From Streptomyces sp. NBC_01210 (GTDB lineage Bacteria > Actinomycetota > Actinomycetes > Streptomycetales > Streptomycetaceae), in the NCBI RefSeq assembly GCF_036010325.1, contig NZ_CP108549.1, positions 186,001 through 250,000 of the forward strand: a DNA stretch of 64,000 nt, given 5' to 3'. The position numbers and the translations under genes are program-made. Shown piece after piece: positions 1 to 8,502 of the stretch. Positions within the stretch are counted from its first letter, which is position 1, and each line of letters opens with the position of its first letter. The notes under the pieces were generated by a model that saw only the letters and a program-made list of their open reading frames with translations, ran no database searches and was not told where the DNA came from.

Positions 1-898
1 GCAGGGGCCATGCTGGCTGGTCGCGCAGGAGCTGGACGAAGGCCTGCTCTGCTGCGGAAAGCAGCCGGTCCCGGCGCCGCAGAAGAGTGATCGGGCGGGC
101 CTGCGCAGCCTGTTCCACCTCAAGGAGTGCCAGCGTTCCCGACCGGACGTCGTCGGCGACGGCATGCTCGGAGATCAATGAGATGCCCAGGCCGGCCGCC
201 ACGCAGCGCTTGACCGCTTCCGGCCCCCACACCTCGGTCCACGACGCCTCGGTGAGACCCCAGCTCCCCAGGGTGCTCTCCTGCAGTTCTCGGGTCTGGG
301 AGCCCGGCTCGCGCAGGATCAGGCGTTCACCGGCGAACATGTCGGCCGTGAGGGACGCGATCCCGGCCAGCGGATGGCCAGGGGCGGCGACCATCACGAG
401 GCGTTCCTCGAGCACGGTCTCGGACACCAACCGCTGATCGGCCGGAGCGCCCGCGACCACCGCGATCCCGACGCCTCCGCTCAGCAGCTGCTCGATCACC
501 GCCTTGTTGTTTCCGACGAAGATGTGGCCCTCGACGCTGGGATGGCGGGACCGGTAGGCGGCGAGCAGGTCGGGCAGGAGGTAGGTGCCCACCGTCGTCG
601 ACCCGCCGACCACAATGCGCCCCGTCTGCAGGCCGCTGAGCTGCTGGACCGCGGCGACAGCCTCCTCGGCCAGCAGAAAGACCCGCTTTCCGTACGTATC
701 GAGCACCTGCCCCTCGGCCGTGGGCCGGATCCGCCCGCCGGAGCGGTCGATGAGCGTGGTGCGCAGCGACTCCTCCAGCCTGCGCACCTGGTTCGAGACC
801 GAGGGCTGGCTCATGTACAGCTTCTGTGCGGCGGCCGAGAACCCCCGGTGCTCCACCACCTGCATGAAGATCCACAGTCGGTGCAGGTCGAGTTCCAC
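1..898 (-). CDS. phnR: LysR-family regulator, PhnR-like, cluster 1 (C-terminus cut by window edge)
   Basis: The reading frame is open from a GTG at 898 to the left edge, so about 299 residues are present and the C-terminus lies outside. It is closely similar throughout to the second regulator at 17895-18824. The N-terminal winged helix-turn-helix has the typical LysR pattern (residues LDLHRLWIFMQVVEH, then QPSVSNQVRRLEES), followed by a substrate-binding domain. It is divergent from phnA with about 240 bp between, the classical LysR arrangement. Known for the family: in Pseudomonas fluorescens 23F a LysR-type PhnR activates phnA in response to phosphonoacetate. Inference: this protein controls cluster 1 in the same way, probably through the box at 1020-1034. 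The start was chosen because it matches the paralogue and has a GGGAG upstream. Confidence 0.85.
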   Translation of the reverse strand, partial: MELDLHRLWIFMQVVEHRGFSAAAQKLYMSQPSVSNQVRRLEESLRTTLIDRSGGRIRPTAEGQVLDTYGKRVFLLAEEAVAAVQQLSGLQTGRIVVGGSTTVGTYLLPDLLAAYRSRHPSVEGHIFVGNNKAVIEQLLSGGVGIAVVAGAPADQRLVSETVLEERLVMVAAPGHPLAGIASLTADMFAGERLILREPGSQTRELQESTLGSWGLTEASWTEVWGPEAVKRCVAAGLGISLISEHAVADDVRSGTLALLEVEQAAQARPITLLRRRDRLLSAAEQAFVQLLRDQPAWPL

Positions 899-1019
899 GG
901 GCTACTCCCGTTCATGCAGGGCCCTTCTAAGAGCCGTGATCTGGTTGTGCAACGAGCTTGATGCTAACTGTGTTCAGCATGAAGCAAAAGGGGCAATTTC
1001 ACCACGACCGCTGGCGAGA

Positions 1020-1034
1020 CTATGAGCGTCATAG
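1020..1034. promoter_or_regulatory. Putative LysR operator box, phnR-phnA intergenic, cluster 1
   Basis: CTATGAGCGTCATAG is a near-perfect inverted repeat of the T-N11-A type bound by LysR proteins. It lies 122 bp from the regulator start and about 106 bp upstream of phnA. The equivalent place in cluster 2 carries CTATAGCCCCCATAG at nearly the same distances. Binding is inferred from position and conservation only. Confidence 0.6.
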
Positions 1035-1139
1035 CCGAGCAGCAGGTTCCAAGCTCGCTCTACCTGGTGTTACTTCTGGTGGACCCTTGAGGGGATCCGC
1101 AATCCCGGCCCCTCTTCACATGGCACCAGAGGGGCATTG

Positions 1140-2423
1140 ATGACACCGCCAAGTCAGAACACAGGACAGAATAGCCGAACCGTTGTCAACGGGCGTGGTT
1201 ACCCGTGGCCGGCCGCTCCGGTCGTCGTGATCTGCGTCGACGGCAGCGAGCCCGCTTACCACGAGCGCGCCATCGCCGACGGCAGGATGCCCTTCCTGGA
1301 AGGGATGCTCGGGACAGGCAGCGACCTGCGCGCCGAGTGCACGATGCCGTCGTTCACCAACCCCAACAATCTCTCCATAGCCACCGGCGTCCCTCCGGCG
1401 GTCCACGGCATCTGCGGCAACTACTTCTATGACGCGCAGGCCGGTGTCGAGGTCATGATGAACGACCCGGAGCTGCTGCGCGCGCCCACCCTGTTCGCCG
1501 AATTCTCCCAGCGTGGCGCAAAGGTCGCGGTGATCACCGCGAAGGACAAGCTGCGCCGTCTGCTCGGGCGCGGGCTGTCCGACGGCATCTGCTTCTCCGC
1601 CGAGAAGGCGGATCAACTCACGGTGGAGGCAAACGGCATCGACAAGGTGCTGGAGCGGGTCGGCATGGAGCTCCCCTCCGTGTACAGCGCCGAACTCAGC
1701 GAACTGGTCCTGGCCGCTGGCGTCGACGTGCTCGAGAACGAGCGGCCGGAACTGATCTACCTGTCGCTGACCGACTACATCCAGCACAAGCATGCGCCGG
1801 GCTCACGGGTAGCCAACGACTTCTACGCGATGATGGACGGCTACCTCGCCCGCCTCGACGCCCTCGGTGCTGTGGTGGTGGTCACCGCCGATCACGGCAT
1901 GAACGCCAAGAGCAACGGCGACGGCACGCCCCAGGTGGTCTACCTCCAGGAGCTGCTGGACGGCCTGTCCGCCGGTCCGCTCGGCGAGGGCGCCGCGCGA
2001 GTCGTGCTGCCCATCACCGACCCTTACACGGTTCACCACGGCGCCCTGGGCTCCTACGCCACCGTCCACCTGCCCGAGGGAGCCGACGTCTCCGGGGTTG
2101 GGTCCGAGCTGTCGGCGCTCGAGGGCATCGTCGAGGTGATCACCCGGGAGGAGGCGTGCGAGCGCTTCGAGCTCCCCGGTGACCGCATCGGTGAGCTGGT
2201 GGTCATTGCCGACCGCAACACCGCGCTGGGTACCACCCCGGACCGGCACGACGTGTCCGGTTTCAAGGAGCCGCTGCGCTCCCACGGCGGCCTGACCGAG
2301 CAGCAGGTCCCCTTCCTGGTGAACCGCTCCGGCATCCGTCTTCCCAACGGACACCGGCTGCGCAACTTCGACTCGTACTGGGTCGGCACCGCGCTGGCCG
2401 CCGGCAAGCAGCCGCAGTACTGA
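1140..2423 (+). CDS. phnA: Phosphonoacetate hydrolase, cluster 1
   Basis: A 427-residue member of the alkaline phosphatase superfamily that hydrolyses the C-P bond of phosphonoacetate to acetate and phosphate, in the cytoplasm. The metal-binding and catalytic set described for PhnA is visible: Asp34 (CVDGSE), Thr73 (MPSFTNPNN), Asp and His in SLTDYIQHKH, Asp-His in VTADHG and a C-terminal His in LRSHGG. The D34 to T73 spacing of 39 equals that of characterised PhnA (D29/T68). The start is the ATG overlapping an upstream TTG, after a GAGGGG-type ribosome site. It is first in a probable operon with the transporter and the FAD oxidoreductase and divergent from phnR. The paralogue at 19043-20323 is very similar along its whole length. 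The gene is intact. Confidence 0.93.
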   Translation: MTPPSQNTGQNSRTVVNGRGYPWPAAPVVVICVDGSEPAYHERAIADGRMPFLEGMLGTGSDLRAECTMPSFTNPNNLSIATGVPPAVHGICGNYFYDAQAGVEVMMNDPELLRAPTLFAEFSQRGAKVAVITAKDKLRRLLGRGLSDGICFSAEKADQLTVEANGIDKVLERVGMELPSVYSAELSELVLAAGVDVLENERPELIYLSLTDYIQHKHAPGSRVANDFYAMMDGYLARLDALGAVVVVTADHGMNAKSNGDGTPQVVYLQELLDGLSAGPLGEGAARVVLPITDPYTVHHGALGSYATVHLPEGADVSGVGSELSALEGIVEVITREEACERFELPGDRIGELVVIADRNTALGTTPDRHDVSGFKEPLRSHGGLTEQQVPFLVNRSGIRLPNGHRLRNFDSYWVGTALAAGKQPQY

Positions 2424-2573
2424 CCAGCTCCGCGGACGCCGACACCGACTCCCCCAGCGCGCGGGACACGGTCGCGTCCCCGCCGTCGGTGACTCCACTT
2501 CCGGCCCCCCTGCACCACCTGATGGACCCCTCGCACATCCCCCGTCACCACACACGACAGGCAAGGCCCCGCC

Positions 2574-3908
2574 ATGACTCAGACATCGGAAAGACCACAG
2601 GGACTCACGACGAAGCAGATGCTGGCGGCCCATCCGGGCCTCGGCGGCTGGCGTGTCAAGGCCTTCGCCGCGACGTGGCTCGCCTATGCCACCTATTACT
2701 TCGTGCGCGAAGCACCCTCGGTCGCCCAGCTCGGCATCCTGGAGGAGGGCTCCGGGCTCGAGCACGTCCTCACCAAGCCGGTCTGGGGTGTTCTCGACAC
2801 GCTTTACCTCGTCACCTACGCGATCGGCCAGTTCATCTGGGGCGCGTGCGCCGACCGGTTCGGTACCCGGATCGTGGTGATCGGCGGCATCATCACCTCG
2901 ATCGGGGCGGCGCTCGTCATGGGCATCAGCCCCACTGTCGTGGCCTTCGGCGTCGCCATGACCGTGCTGGGCTTCGCCCAGTCCACCGGCTGGGCCCCGC
3001 TGTGCAAGAACGTCAGCAACTTCTTCACCGTGAAGGAACGCGGACGTGTCCTTGGCCTGTGGAGCACCAACTACGCCTTCGGCGGCCTGGCCTCCGTCCC
3101 CTTCCTCGGATGGCTTGCCTACGGCCTCTTCGACAGCTGGAAGGTGGCCTTCTTCGGCGGCGCCGCGGTCATGGGCATAGCCCTCCTCGTCTTCCTCGTC
3201 CTCCAGCGCAACAGCCCCGAAGCGGTCGGCCTGCCCAACATCAATGACGCCGAGCGCGGAACGGCGGCCCAGGCAAGTGACCAGGCCGCCACCGACAGGC
3301 CCCGGCCGGCCAAGGGCAGCACACTCAAGGCCCTGCGCGACCCGATGGTCCTCACCCTGGGCGCCGCCTACTTCCTGATCAAGCCGGCCCGCTACGCGAT
3401 CCTCCTGTGGGGCCCGATCATCGTCAACGAGCGGCTCCCGCAGGTGGGCAAGGTTTCCGCAACGGCCATCACCATCGCCTTCGGCGTCGCCGGCTGCCTG
3501 GCCCCCTCGCTCATCGGTTTTGTCTCCGACAAGGTCTTCGGCTCCCGCCGGGTGCCGCCCGCCGTCCTCAGCCTGGTCCTGCTGACGATCGTCCTGGCCC
3601 TGTTCTCCCCGCTCACCGCCAGTGGCAGCGTCACCATGATGATCGTCGTCCTCGGATTCATGGGCCTGTCCGTCTACGCGGCCGACTCCATGATCTCCTG
3701 CACCGCCGCCGTCGACTTCGGCAAGTCCGACAGCGCAGGCACCGCAGCCGGCGTGGTCAACGGATGCGGATCGGTCGGCGCCATCTTCGGCGGCCTCCTG
3801 CCCGGCATCATCGGCGGCCACACCTACTTCTACCTCTTCGCCGGTGCAGCACTGCTGGCCGCCCTGATCATGCTCCCCCGCTGGAACCGGGTCCCGGTCG
3901 CAGCCTGA
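2574..3908 (+). CDS. MFS organophosphate:phosphate antiporter-like transporter (GlpT/PhnB type)
   Basis: A 444-residue polytopic protein with about 12 hydrophobic segments and a hydrophilic central loop near residues 220-255 (PEAVGLPNINDAERG then a charged linker). That is the layout of the GlpT/UhpT organophosphate antiporter branch of the MFS. The DRFGTR motif between segments 2 and 3 and the segment FAQSTGWAPLCKN match this branch. Pseudomonas phnA loci also carry a GlpT-like permease (PhnB), so uptake of phosphonoacetate or aminoethylphosphonate is a reasonable inference. It lies 150 bp downstream of phnA and upstream of the FAD enzyme. In cluster 2 only the last ~60 codons of its counterpart survive (20355-20536), so this is the only intact transporter seen in the two loci. 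Confidence 0.85.
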   Translation: MTQTSERPQGLTTKQMLAAHPGLGGWRVKAFAATWLAYATYYFVREAPSVAQLGILEEGSGLEHVLTKPVWGVLDTLYLVTYAIGQFIWGACADRFGTRIVVIGGIITSIGAALVMGISPTVVAFGVAMTVLGFAQSTGWAPLCKNVSNFFTVKERGRVLGLWSTNYAFGGLASVPFLGWLAYGLFDSWKVAFFGGAAVMGIALLVFLVLQRNSPEAVGLPNINDAERGTAAQASDQAATDRPRPAKGSTLKALRDPMVLTLGAAYFLIKPARYAILLWGPIIVNERLPQVGKVSATAITIAFGVAGCLAPSLIGFVSDKVFGSRRVPPAVLSLVLLTIVLALFSPLTASGSVTMMIVVLGFMGLSVYAADSMISCTAAVDFGKSDSAGTAAGVVNGCGSVGAIFGGLLPGIIGGHTYFYLFAGAALLAALIMLPRWNRVPVAA

Positions 3909-3917
3909 ACCAAGCTC

Positions 3918-3957
3918 TCTGTGTCCTCAGGGCCGTGCACGGCCCTGAGGACACAGA
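3918..3957. repeat. 40-bp perfect loopless palindrome between transporter and FAD oxidoreductase
   Basis: Both 20-bp arms match without mismatch and with no spacer (centre GTGCAC; arm begins TCTGTGTCCTC). It starts 10 bp after the transporter stop and ends 22 bp before the FAD enzyme start. It could form a very stable mRNA hairpin that terminates, or stabilises the 3' end of the phnA-transporter message and lowers expression of the downstream gene. A dyad-symmetric protein site is also possible. No similar palindrome was seen at the equivalent place in cluster 2. Confidence 0.75.
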
Positions 3958-3979
3958 CTCACACCCGAAAGGGGCACCC

Positions 3980-5113
3980 ATGCCCACCAACCACGCTGAC
4001 ACCGCCGTCATCGGCGGGGGCATTGTCGGACTCGCCCACGCCCTTGCGGCAGCCAAGCGCGGCGACCGGGTCGTCCTGTTCGAACGGGACGATTTCTCCG
4101 TCGGTGCGTCCATCCGCAACTTCGGACTGATCTGGCCGGTCGGCCAAAAGCGCGGCGCCATCTACCAACGGGCACTGCGGGCCCGCGAGATCTGGCTCGA
4201 AATCGCCGCCAAGACGGACCTGTGGTGTCCCCAGACCGGCTCCCTCCACCTGGTCCACCACCAGGACGAGGAAGCCGTCCTGGAGGAGTTCCTCGCCACC
4301 ACGCCGGCCGCCCGTGACCAGGGATGCCGCATGGTGACCCCCGCAGAGGCCGAACAACTCGGCGCCGGAGTGAACACCGACGGCCTCAAGGCGGCCATGT
4401 GGAGCCCGACCGAGCTGAATGTGGACCCGCGCCGGGCCATCCCCACCGTCGCCCGCTACCTCGCCGACGAGTACGGCGTCGACGTACGCTTCGGAACCAC
4501 CGTGCGCGGCATCAACCTGCCACACCTGGACACCACAGCCGGTATCTGGCACGCCGACCGCGTCTTCGTCTGCAGCGGCAACGACTTCGAGACCCTCTAC
4601 CCCCACGTCTACTCCGCAGCAAACCTGACCCGCTGCAAGCTGCAGATGCTGCGCACGCCGCCGCAGCCGGGCAACTGGCAACTGGACGCCACCCTCTGCG
4701 CGGGGCTGACTCTCCTGCACTACGCGGCGTTCAAGCAGTGCACGTCACTGTCCGCCCTCTCCGAGCGCATGCACGAGCAGTTTCCCTTCCACGGCGACAA
4801 CGGGATTCACGTCCTCCTGTCGCAGACCGCGGACGGGGCGCTGACCATCGGCGACAGCCACCACTACGGAAAGACGCACGACCCGTTCGAGAGCGAAGCG
4901 GTCAGTGAGGCGATCATGGATTACCTCAAGACGTTCGCCAACGCCCCCGATCTGTCCATCGCCCAGCGCTGGACCGGCTACTACCCCTCAGCTCCCCGAG
5001 GAGCAACAGAAGTAGTGGTCAACCCCGAGCCCGGCGTCACGGTCGTCAACGGCCTCGGTGGCGCGGGAATGACCCTCTCCTTCGGACTCGGTGAGGAAAA
5101 CCTCGCAGCCTGA
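3980..5113 (+). CDS. FAD-dependent oxidoreductase of phosphonate catabolism (TIGR03364/PbfC-PbfD-like), cluster 1
   Basis: A 377-residue DAO-family flavoenzyme. The dinucleotide-binding motif GGGIVGLAHALAAAKRG lies near residues 13-29, followed by the acidic strand end VVLFERD. The segment SVGASIRNFGLIWPVGQ and the C-terminal GLGGAGMTLSFGL are typical of the FAD oxidoreductases recurrent in phosphonate clusters. Known for the group: oxidative deamination of 2-aminoethylphosphonate or its N-methyl derivative to phosphonoacetaldehyde. In this cluster it would feed the aldehyde dehydrogenase and PhnA; the substrate is inferred. The start ATG follows GAAAGGGG. The paralogue at 20615-21745 is full length. 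The gene is intact and followed by a hairpin terminator. Confidence 0.85.
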   Translation: MPTNHADTAVIGGGIVGLAHALAAAKRGDRVVLFERDDFSVGASIRNFGLIWPVGQKRGAIYQRALRAREIWLEIAAKTDLWCPQTGSLHLVHHQDEEAVLEEFLATTPAARDQGCRMVTPAEAEQLGAGVNTDGLKAAMWSPTELNVDPRRAIPTVARYLADEYGVDVRFGTTVRGINLPHLDTTAGIWHADRVFVCSGNDFETLYPHVYSAANLTRCKLQMLRTPPQPGNWQLDATLCAGLTLLHYAAFKQCTSLSALSERMHEQFPFHGDNGIHVLLSQTADGALTIGDSHHYGKTHDPFESEAVSEAIMDYLKTFANAPDLSIAQRWTGYYPSAPRGATEVVVNPEPGVTVVNGLGGAGMTLSFGLGEENLAA

Positions 5114-5134
5114 CCCGCCTGACCCCTTTCCATG

Positions 5135-5173
5135 GAAGCCCCCAGGGACGCACTCGGCGCCCTCGGGGGCTTC
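5135..5173 (+). terminator. Hairpin terminator after FAD oxidoreductase, cluster 1
   Basis: GAAGCCCCC-AGGG pairs with CCCT-CGGGGGCTTC across a 12-nt loop, with one bulged base. It lies 20 bp after the stop codon, and the streptogrisin fragment begins directly behind it. Confidence 0.7.
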
Positions 5174-5181
5174 TGTGCTCC

Positions 5182-5385
5182 GAGGGCACCGTCACCGGGC
5201 TCGTCCAGACCGTCGTGTGCGCTGAACCGGGTGACAGCGGTGGCGCGCTGTTCACGCAGGACGGCAGCGCAATCAGCATCACCCTCGCGCCGCGACGGAA
5301 CTGCATCTTCGGCGGCACGACGTTCTTCCAGCCGGTCACCACCGCCCTGGCTGCGGTTGCCGCCACTATCGGGCGACCAGGGCGG
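5182..5385 (+). pseudogene. Streptogrisin-type serine protease, 3' fragment
   Basis: About 68 codons in one frame resemble the C-terminal end of secreted S1 (streptogrisin / alpha-lytic) proteases: GLVQTVVCAEPGDSGG with the catalytic Ser, then CIFGGTTFFQPV. The upstream part with the catalytic His and Asp, the signal peptide and the pro-region are absent, and there is no start or stop of its own. It occupies the slot between the FAD enzyme and adk that holds a solute-binding protein gene in cluster 2. This suggests that a rearrangement replaced that segment here. Confidence 0.75.
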
Positions 5386-5496
5386 CAACTCAGGTGCCCA
5401 GAAAGGGAACGCTCCTCAAACGGCCGCCAGAACGTGGGCGGCGACAGCCGCAACAACAACCAAGGTCGCTCACACGCGAATCCTCCCTGTGCGAAG

Positions 5497-5525
5497 CGGT
5501 TCCGGGCGCGTGTGGCCCGGAACCG
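5497..5525 (-). terminator. Hairpin terminator downstream of adk, cluster 1
   Basis: CGGTTCCGGG and CCCGGAACCG form a perfect 10-bp stem with a 9-nt loop, about 45 bp past the adk stop. It would end the leftward transcript of the dehydrogenase-dapA-acs-adk group. Confidence 0.7.
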
Positions 5526-5571
5526 TCCGCGTCAGGTGGCGGCGCACCCGTTGGCTGCGACGCTGTTGCCC

Positions 5572-6234
5572 CTATGCACCTGCACCGGCCAGGGCAGGCA
5601 CGGCGGCAAGTATGCGTGCTCTGACATCCTCCACCGGGCCGACGGCATCCACGTTGGCCAGGATGCCCAGCGCTGCGTACCGCACGAGCAGGGGGGCTGT
5701 CCGCTCGGTGCAAGCGGCCAGTCGACGCCGGATGATGCGCTCGCGGTCGCCCTCTCGTCTGATCAGCCGACCGCCGCATGTGTCGCAGGCTCCGGACACC
5801 CGGGGCGGGGCGAAATTCACGTTCACGACCAGGTTGCAGGACTGACAGGCCCGCCGTCCTGCCAGACGGCGCTCGACCTCGGTGGTGGAGACTTTGAGGG
5901 CCAGCACGTGATCGAGTCGTCTTCCCTGCACGGCCAGCATCCCATCCAGGAGTACCGCCTGGTGCACATTGCGCGGGAACCCGTCCAGCAGGAACCCTGC
6001 TGCTGCGTCCTCCGCGGCGATGCGCGCCTTCACCATCGCCATCGTGATGTGATCCGGCACCAGAGCCCCGGAGTCCATGTACTTCTTGGCCTGGCGTCCG
6101 AGGAGCGTGCCGTCGCGGAAATGGGCTCGGAACAGGTCACCACTGGAAATCGACGGAATGCCCAACCGTTCTGCGAAATGGCGGGCCTGGGTTCCTTTTC
6201 CGAATCCGGGCGGGCCTATCAGGACTACGTGCAT
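5572..6234 (-). CDS. adk: Adenylate kinase, cluster 1
   Basis: A 220-residue adenylate kinase (AMP + ATP to 2 ADP). The P-loop is [10 protein letters not shown] at residues 7-16, with SSGDLFR, DGFPR and a LID domain carrying two cysteine pairs (CQSC and CDTC) of the zinc-binding type. The start ATG gives [10 protein letters not shown]. It is the distal gene of the leftward group and follows the acs remnant. Because acetyl-CoA synthetase releases AMP, a cluster-borne Adk would recycle AMP made while acetate from PhnA is activated; that role is inferred from context. The cluster 2 paralogue is at 23168-23845. This is presumably not the housekeeping adk, which is usually found near secY. Confidence 0.9.
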   Translation of the reverse strand: MHVVLIGPPGFGKGTQARHFAERLGIPSISSGDLFRAHFRDGTLLGRQAKKYMDSGALVPDHITMAMVKARIAAEDAAAGFLLDGFPRNVHQAVLLDGMLAVQGRRLDHVLALKVSTTEVERRLAGRRACQSCNLVVNVNFAPPRVSGACDTCGGRLIRREGDRERIIRRRLAACTERTAPLLVRYAALGILANVDAVGPVEDVRARILAAVPALAGAGA

Positions 6235-6294
6235 CGATCTCTCCCGTTCGGGGTTGAGGTTCTGTCTCTGCCGACTGCCGCCGTCGGTGTCAGC

Positions 6295-7348
6295 CGTCGC
6301 CGGGTGACGTCGCCGAGCTGGCGGTTCTCGGCCACATCGCGGAGGAGGCGGCGCATGATCTTGCCGGAGCTGGTCTTGGGGAGCTCGGCGACCAGCGTGA
6401 TCCGCTTGGCTTTCGCGATGGCACCCAACGCCTGCCCGACGTGTATGCGCAGGTGGTTGACGAGGTTTTGGTCCTCGCTGGCGGAGCCGCGGAGGATGAC
6501 GAAGGCGACGATGGCCTGGCCGGTGGTCTGGTCGGCGGCGCCGACGACGGCTCCCTCGGCGACCTTGGAGTGCGGCGACCAGAGCGCATTCCACCTCGAC
6601 GGTGGAGATGTTGTGGCCAGGAGACCAACATCACGTCGTCGACCCGGCTCAGCAGCTGCGAGTCGATGTCCTGCCCGGTGCGGCTGACCACCAGCACATG
6701 GCGCACGTCCTGGGTGCCGGGTCGTGTGAGGGCCTCGTCGACGGCGGCTTGAGGGCGCTGGGCCTGCCGCGGCAGTAGCCGCGGCGGCGGTGATGACCAC
6801 CTTGGCGTCGGCTTCCTTGATGCGGGTGGCGAGTGCGTCGGCGTGGGAGCCGCCGAAGACCACCGAATGCGGGGCGCCGATACGGGCACAGGCCAGCATG
6901 GCCACAACAGCCTCGGGACCATCGGCAGGTAGATCGCTACCCAGTCGCCGGGGCCCACCCCGAGCGCGGTCAGGGCCCCGGCCGCCTGGCAGACCTTGCG
7001 ATGCAGTTCGAGGTAGGTGATCGACCGGGTGGCTCCTGGTTCGCCCTCGAGGTGGATGGCGACCCTGTCCCCCAGCCCGTTCTCCACATACCGGTCGCCG
7101 CAGTTGTGGGCGACGTTCAGCTTCCCGTCGGCGAACCACTTCGCGAACGGCGGGTTCGACCAGTCCAGGGTCTGGTCCGGCTGCGTCGACCAGGTGAGCC
7201 GTCGGGCTCGCTCCGTCCAGAAGCCCAGGCGGTCGGAATCGGCCTGGGTGCAGGCGTCTTCGCCGACCTTCGCTGCTGCGGCCGGCTCGGGGGGCGCGCC
7301 GTATCCGCGTTCTTCGCCCGCCGGAGTCGTCGGGCTTCCGTTGCTCAC
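6295..7348 (-). pseudogene. acs: Acetyl-CoA synthetase, internally deleted and frameshifted, cluster 1
   Basis: Translation in two frames reproduces both ends of the intact 653-residue synthetase at 23943-25904, but only about 350 codons remain. The N-terminal part starts at GTG 7348 ([11 protein letters not shown]) and reads through [13 protein letters not shown]. Near 6915 it shifts frame at YLPMVP, continues as [15 protein letters not shown], then shifts back. Near 6645 the sequence jumps from [12 protein letters not shown] straight to [10 protein letters not shown], losing about 300 residues including the adenylation core. A further shift leads into the C-terminal [18 protein letters not shown] with the acetylatable Lys. 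At least three frame changes and the deletion make it non-functional. Cluster 2 carries the working copy. Confidence 0.93.
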
Positions 7349-7443
7349 CCTGCTTCCTACTCCCTTTGGCGCGGGACCGTTGAGGGCGTGACGCCCAGCA
7401 ACGAGGGGTGCCTCGCGTGGTGCACCGCAACGGTCCCGCAGTC

Positions 7444-8376
7444 CTATGAGGGCGAACCGGCGCTCACGTCATCGGCGGCCCACAGGCTGCTCGCCTGCTC
7501 CAGCGCGGCGATCAGCTGTGCGGTCAGGTCGTGGGCGGCGTCCTGCAGGGGGGCGCGTACGGTCCCTCCGGGCAGGCCCTGGTGGTTCAGCAGGGCCTTG
7601 GCCGTCACGGCCCCGGGGGATTCGCCCCCCATCATCGCCTCGATCAGTGGCAGCAACCGTTGGTGCAGTTCCGCAGCCTTGGCAGGCCGACCGCTCTCAT
7701 AGGCGTCCAGAACCGCCCGCACAGCGTGCCCGGCCACATTGCCGACGGCGCTGACACAGCCCACGGCCCCGACGGCGGCGAGTGGAAGGTTCAGCTCATC
7801 GGCCCCCGAGTAGTAGCGAAGCGGGGTCGAGGCGATCACTGCGGCGCTCTTGCCCAGGTTGTATGCGCAGTCCTTCACCGCCACGATCCGCGGGTGCTCG
7901 GCGAGCTGCAGCAGCGTGTCCCGGCGCAGCTCGACCCCGGTCCGGGCGGGGATGTCGTAGAGCATGACGGGCAGCCCGCAGGCATCGGCGACCGTGCTCA
8001 GATGCCGTACCAGAGCAGTTTGCGGGGGCCGGCTGAAGTACGGGGTGACGACCAGCAGGCCCTGAGCGCCGGCCCGTTCGGCCTTTTGCGCCGAACGGAC
8101 GGTATGGGTGGTGTCGCTACTGCCAACCCCTGCGGTGACGATCGCCCGATCACCGACTGCTTCCACAACCGCCCGCAGCAGGTGCCTCTTCTCCGCGCCT
8201 CGCATGGTCGACGACTCCCCCGTGGTGCCGTTGACCACGATTCCGTCGACGCCATGACGGTCCACAAGGTGGGTGGCGAGGCGGCCTGCACCGTCCAGGT
8301 CCAGGGCGCCGTCGCGTGTGAAGGGGCTGACCATCGCGACCACGACCCGGCCGAACGGACGCTGAACTCTGATCAC
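7444..8376 (-). CDS. Dihydrodipicolinate synthase-family aldolase
   Basis: A 310-residue class I aldolase of the DapA/NanA family. The family signatures are present: NGTTGE near residues 45-50, YDIPARTG with the catalytic Tyr, and AVKDCAYN with the Schiff-base Lys. The start is GTG 8376 (VIRVQRPFG), chosen because GGAGAA lies about 10 nt upstream. An in-frame extension of 30 residues exists but looks non-coding. It sits between the acs remnant and the aldehyde dehydrogenase, on the same strand, so it is probably co-transcribed. Cluster 2 has no counterpart. The substrate is unknown. A true lysine-pathway DapA is less likely given the context; an aldolase that joins pyruvate to, or releases it from, an aldehyde in phosphonate metabolism is one possibility. 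Confidence 0.82.
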   Translation of the reverse strand: MIRVQRPFGRVVVAMVSPFTRDGALDLDGAGRLATHLVDRHGVDGIVVNGTTGESSTMRGAEKRHLLRAVVEAVGDRAIVTAGVGSSDTTHTVRSAQKAERAGAQGLLVVTPYFSRPPQTALVRHLSTVADACGLPVMLYDIPARTGVELRRDTLLQLAEHPRIVAVKDCAYNLGKSAAVIASTPLRYYSGADELNLPLAAVGAVGCVSAVGNVAGHAVRAVLDAYESGRPAKAAELHQRLLPLIEAMMGGESPGAVTAKALLNHQGLPGGTVRAPLQDAAHDLTAQLIAALEQASSLWAADDVSAGSPS

Positions 8377-8502
8377 TGGAGGTTCTCCCTTGTCGCAGGC
8401 GGGGTAGTCGGATCCGGTATGACGAACCACTGAGCCGGAGCACAGGTTCGGGCGGGCGTCGCACACAACCCCGGTGGCTCGTGCCGAATCCCCTGGCGAT
8501 GG

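Noticed and set aside
1803..3821. Long minus-strand open frame (672 codons) opposite phnA and the transporter
   Set aside because: It runs antisense to two clearly conserved genes, has low-complexity Gly/Ala/Asp composition and no domain; a GC-rich shadow frame.
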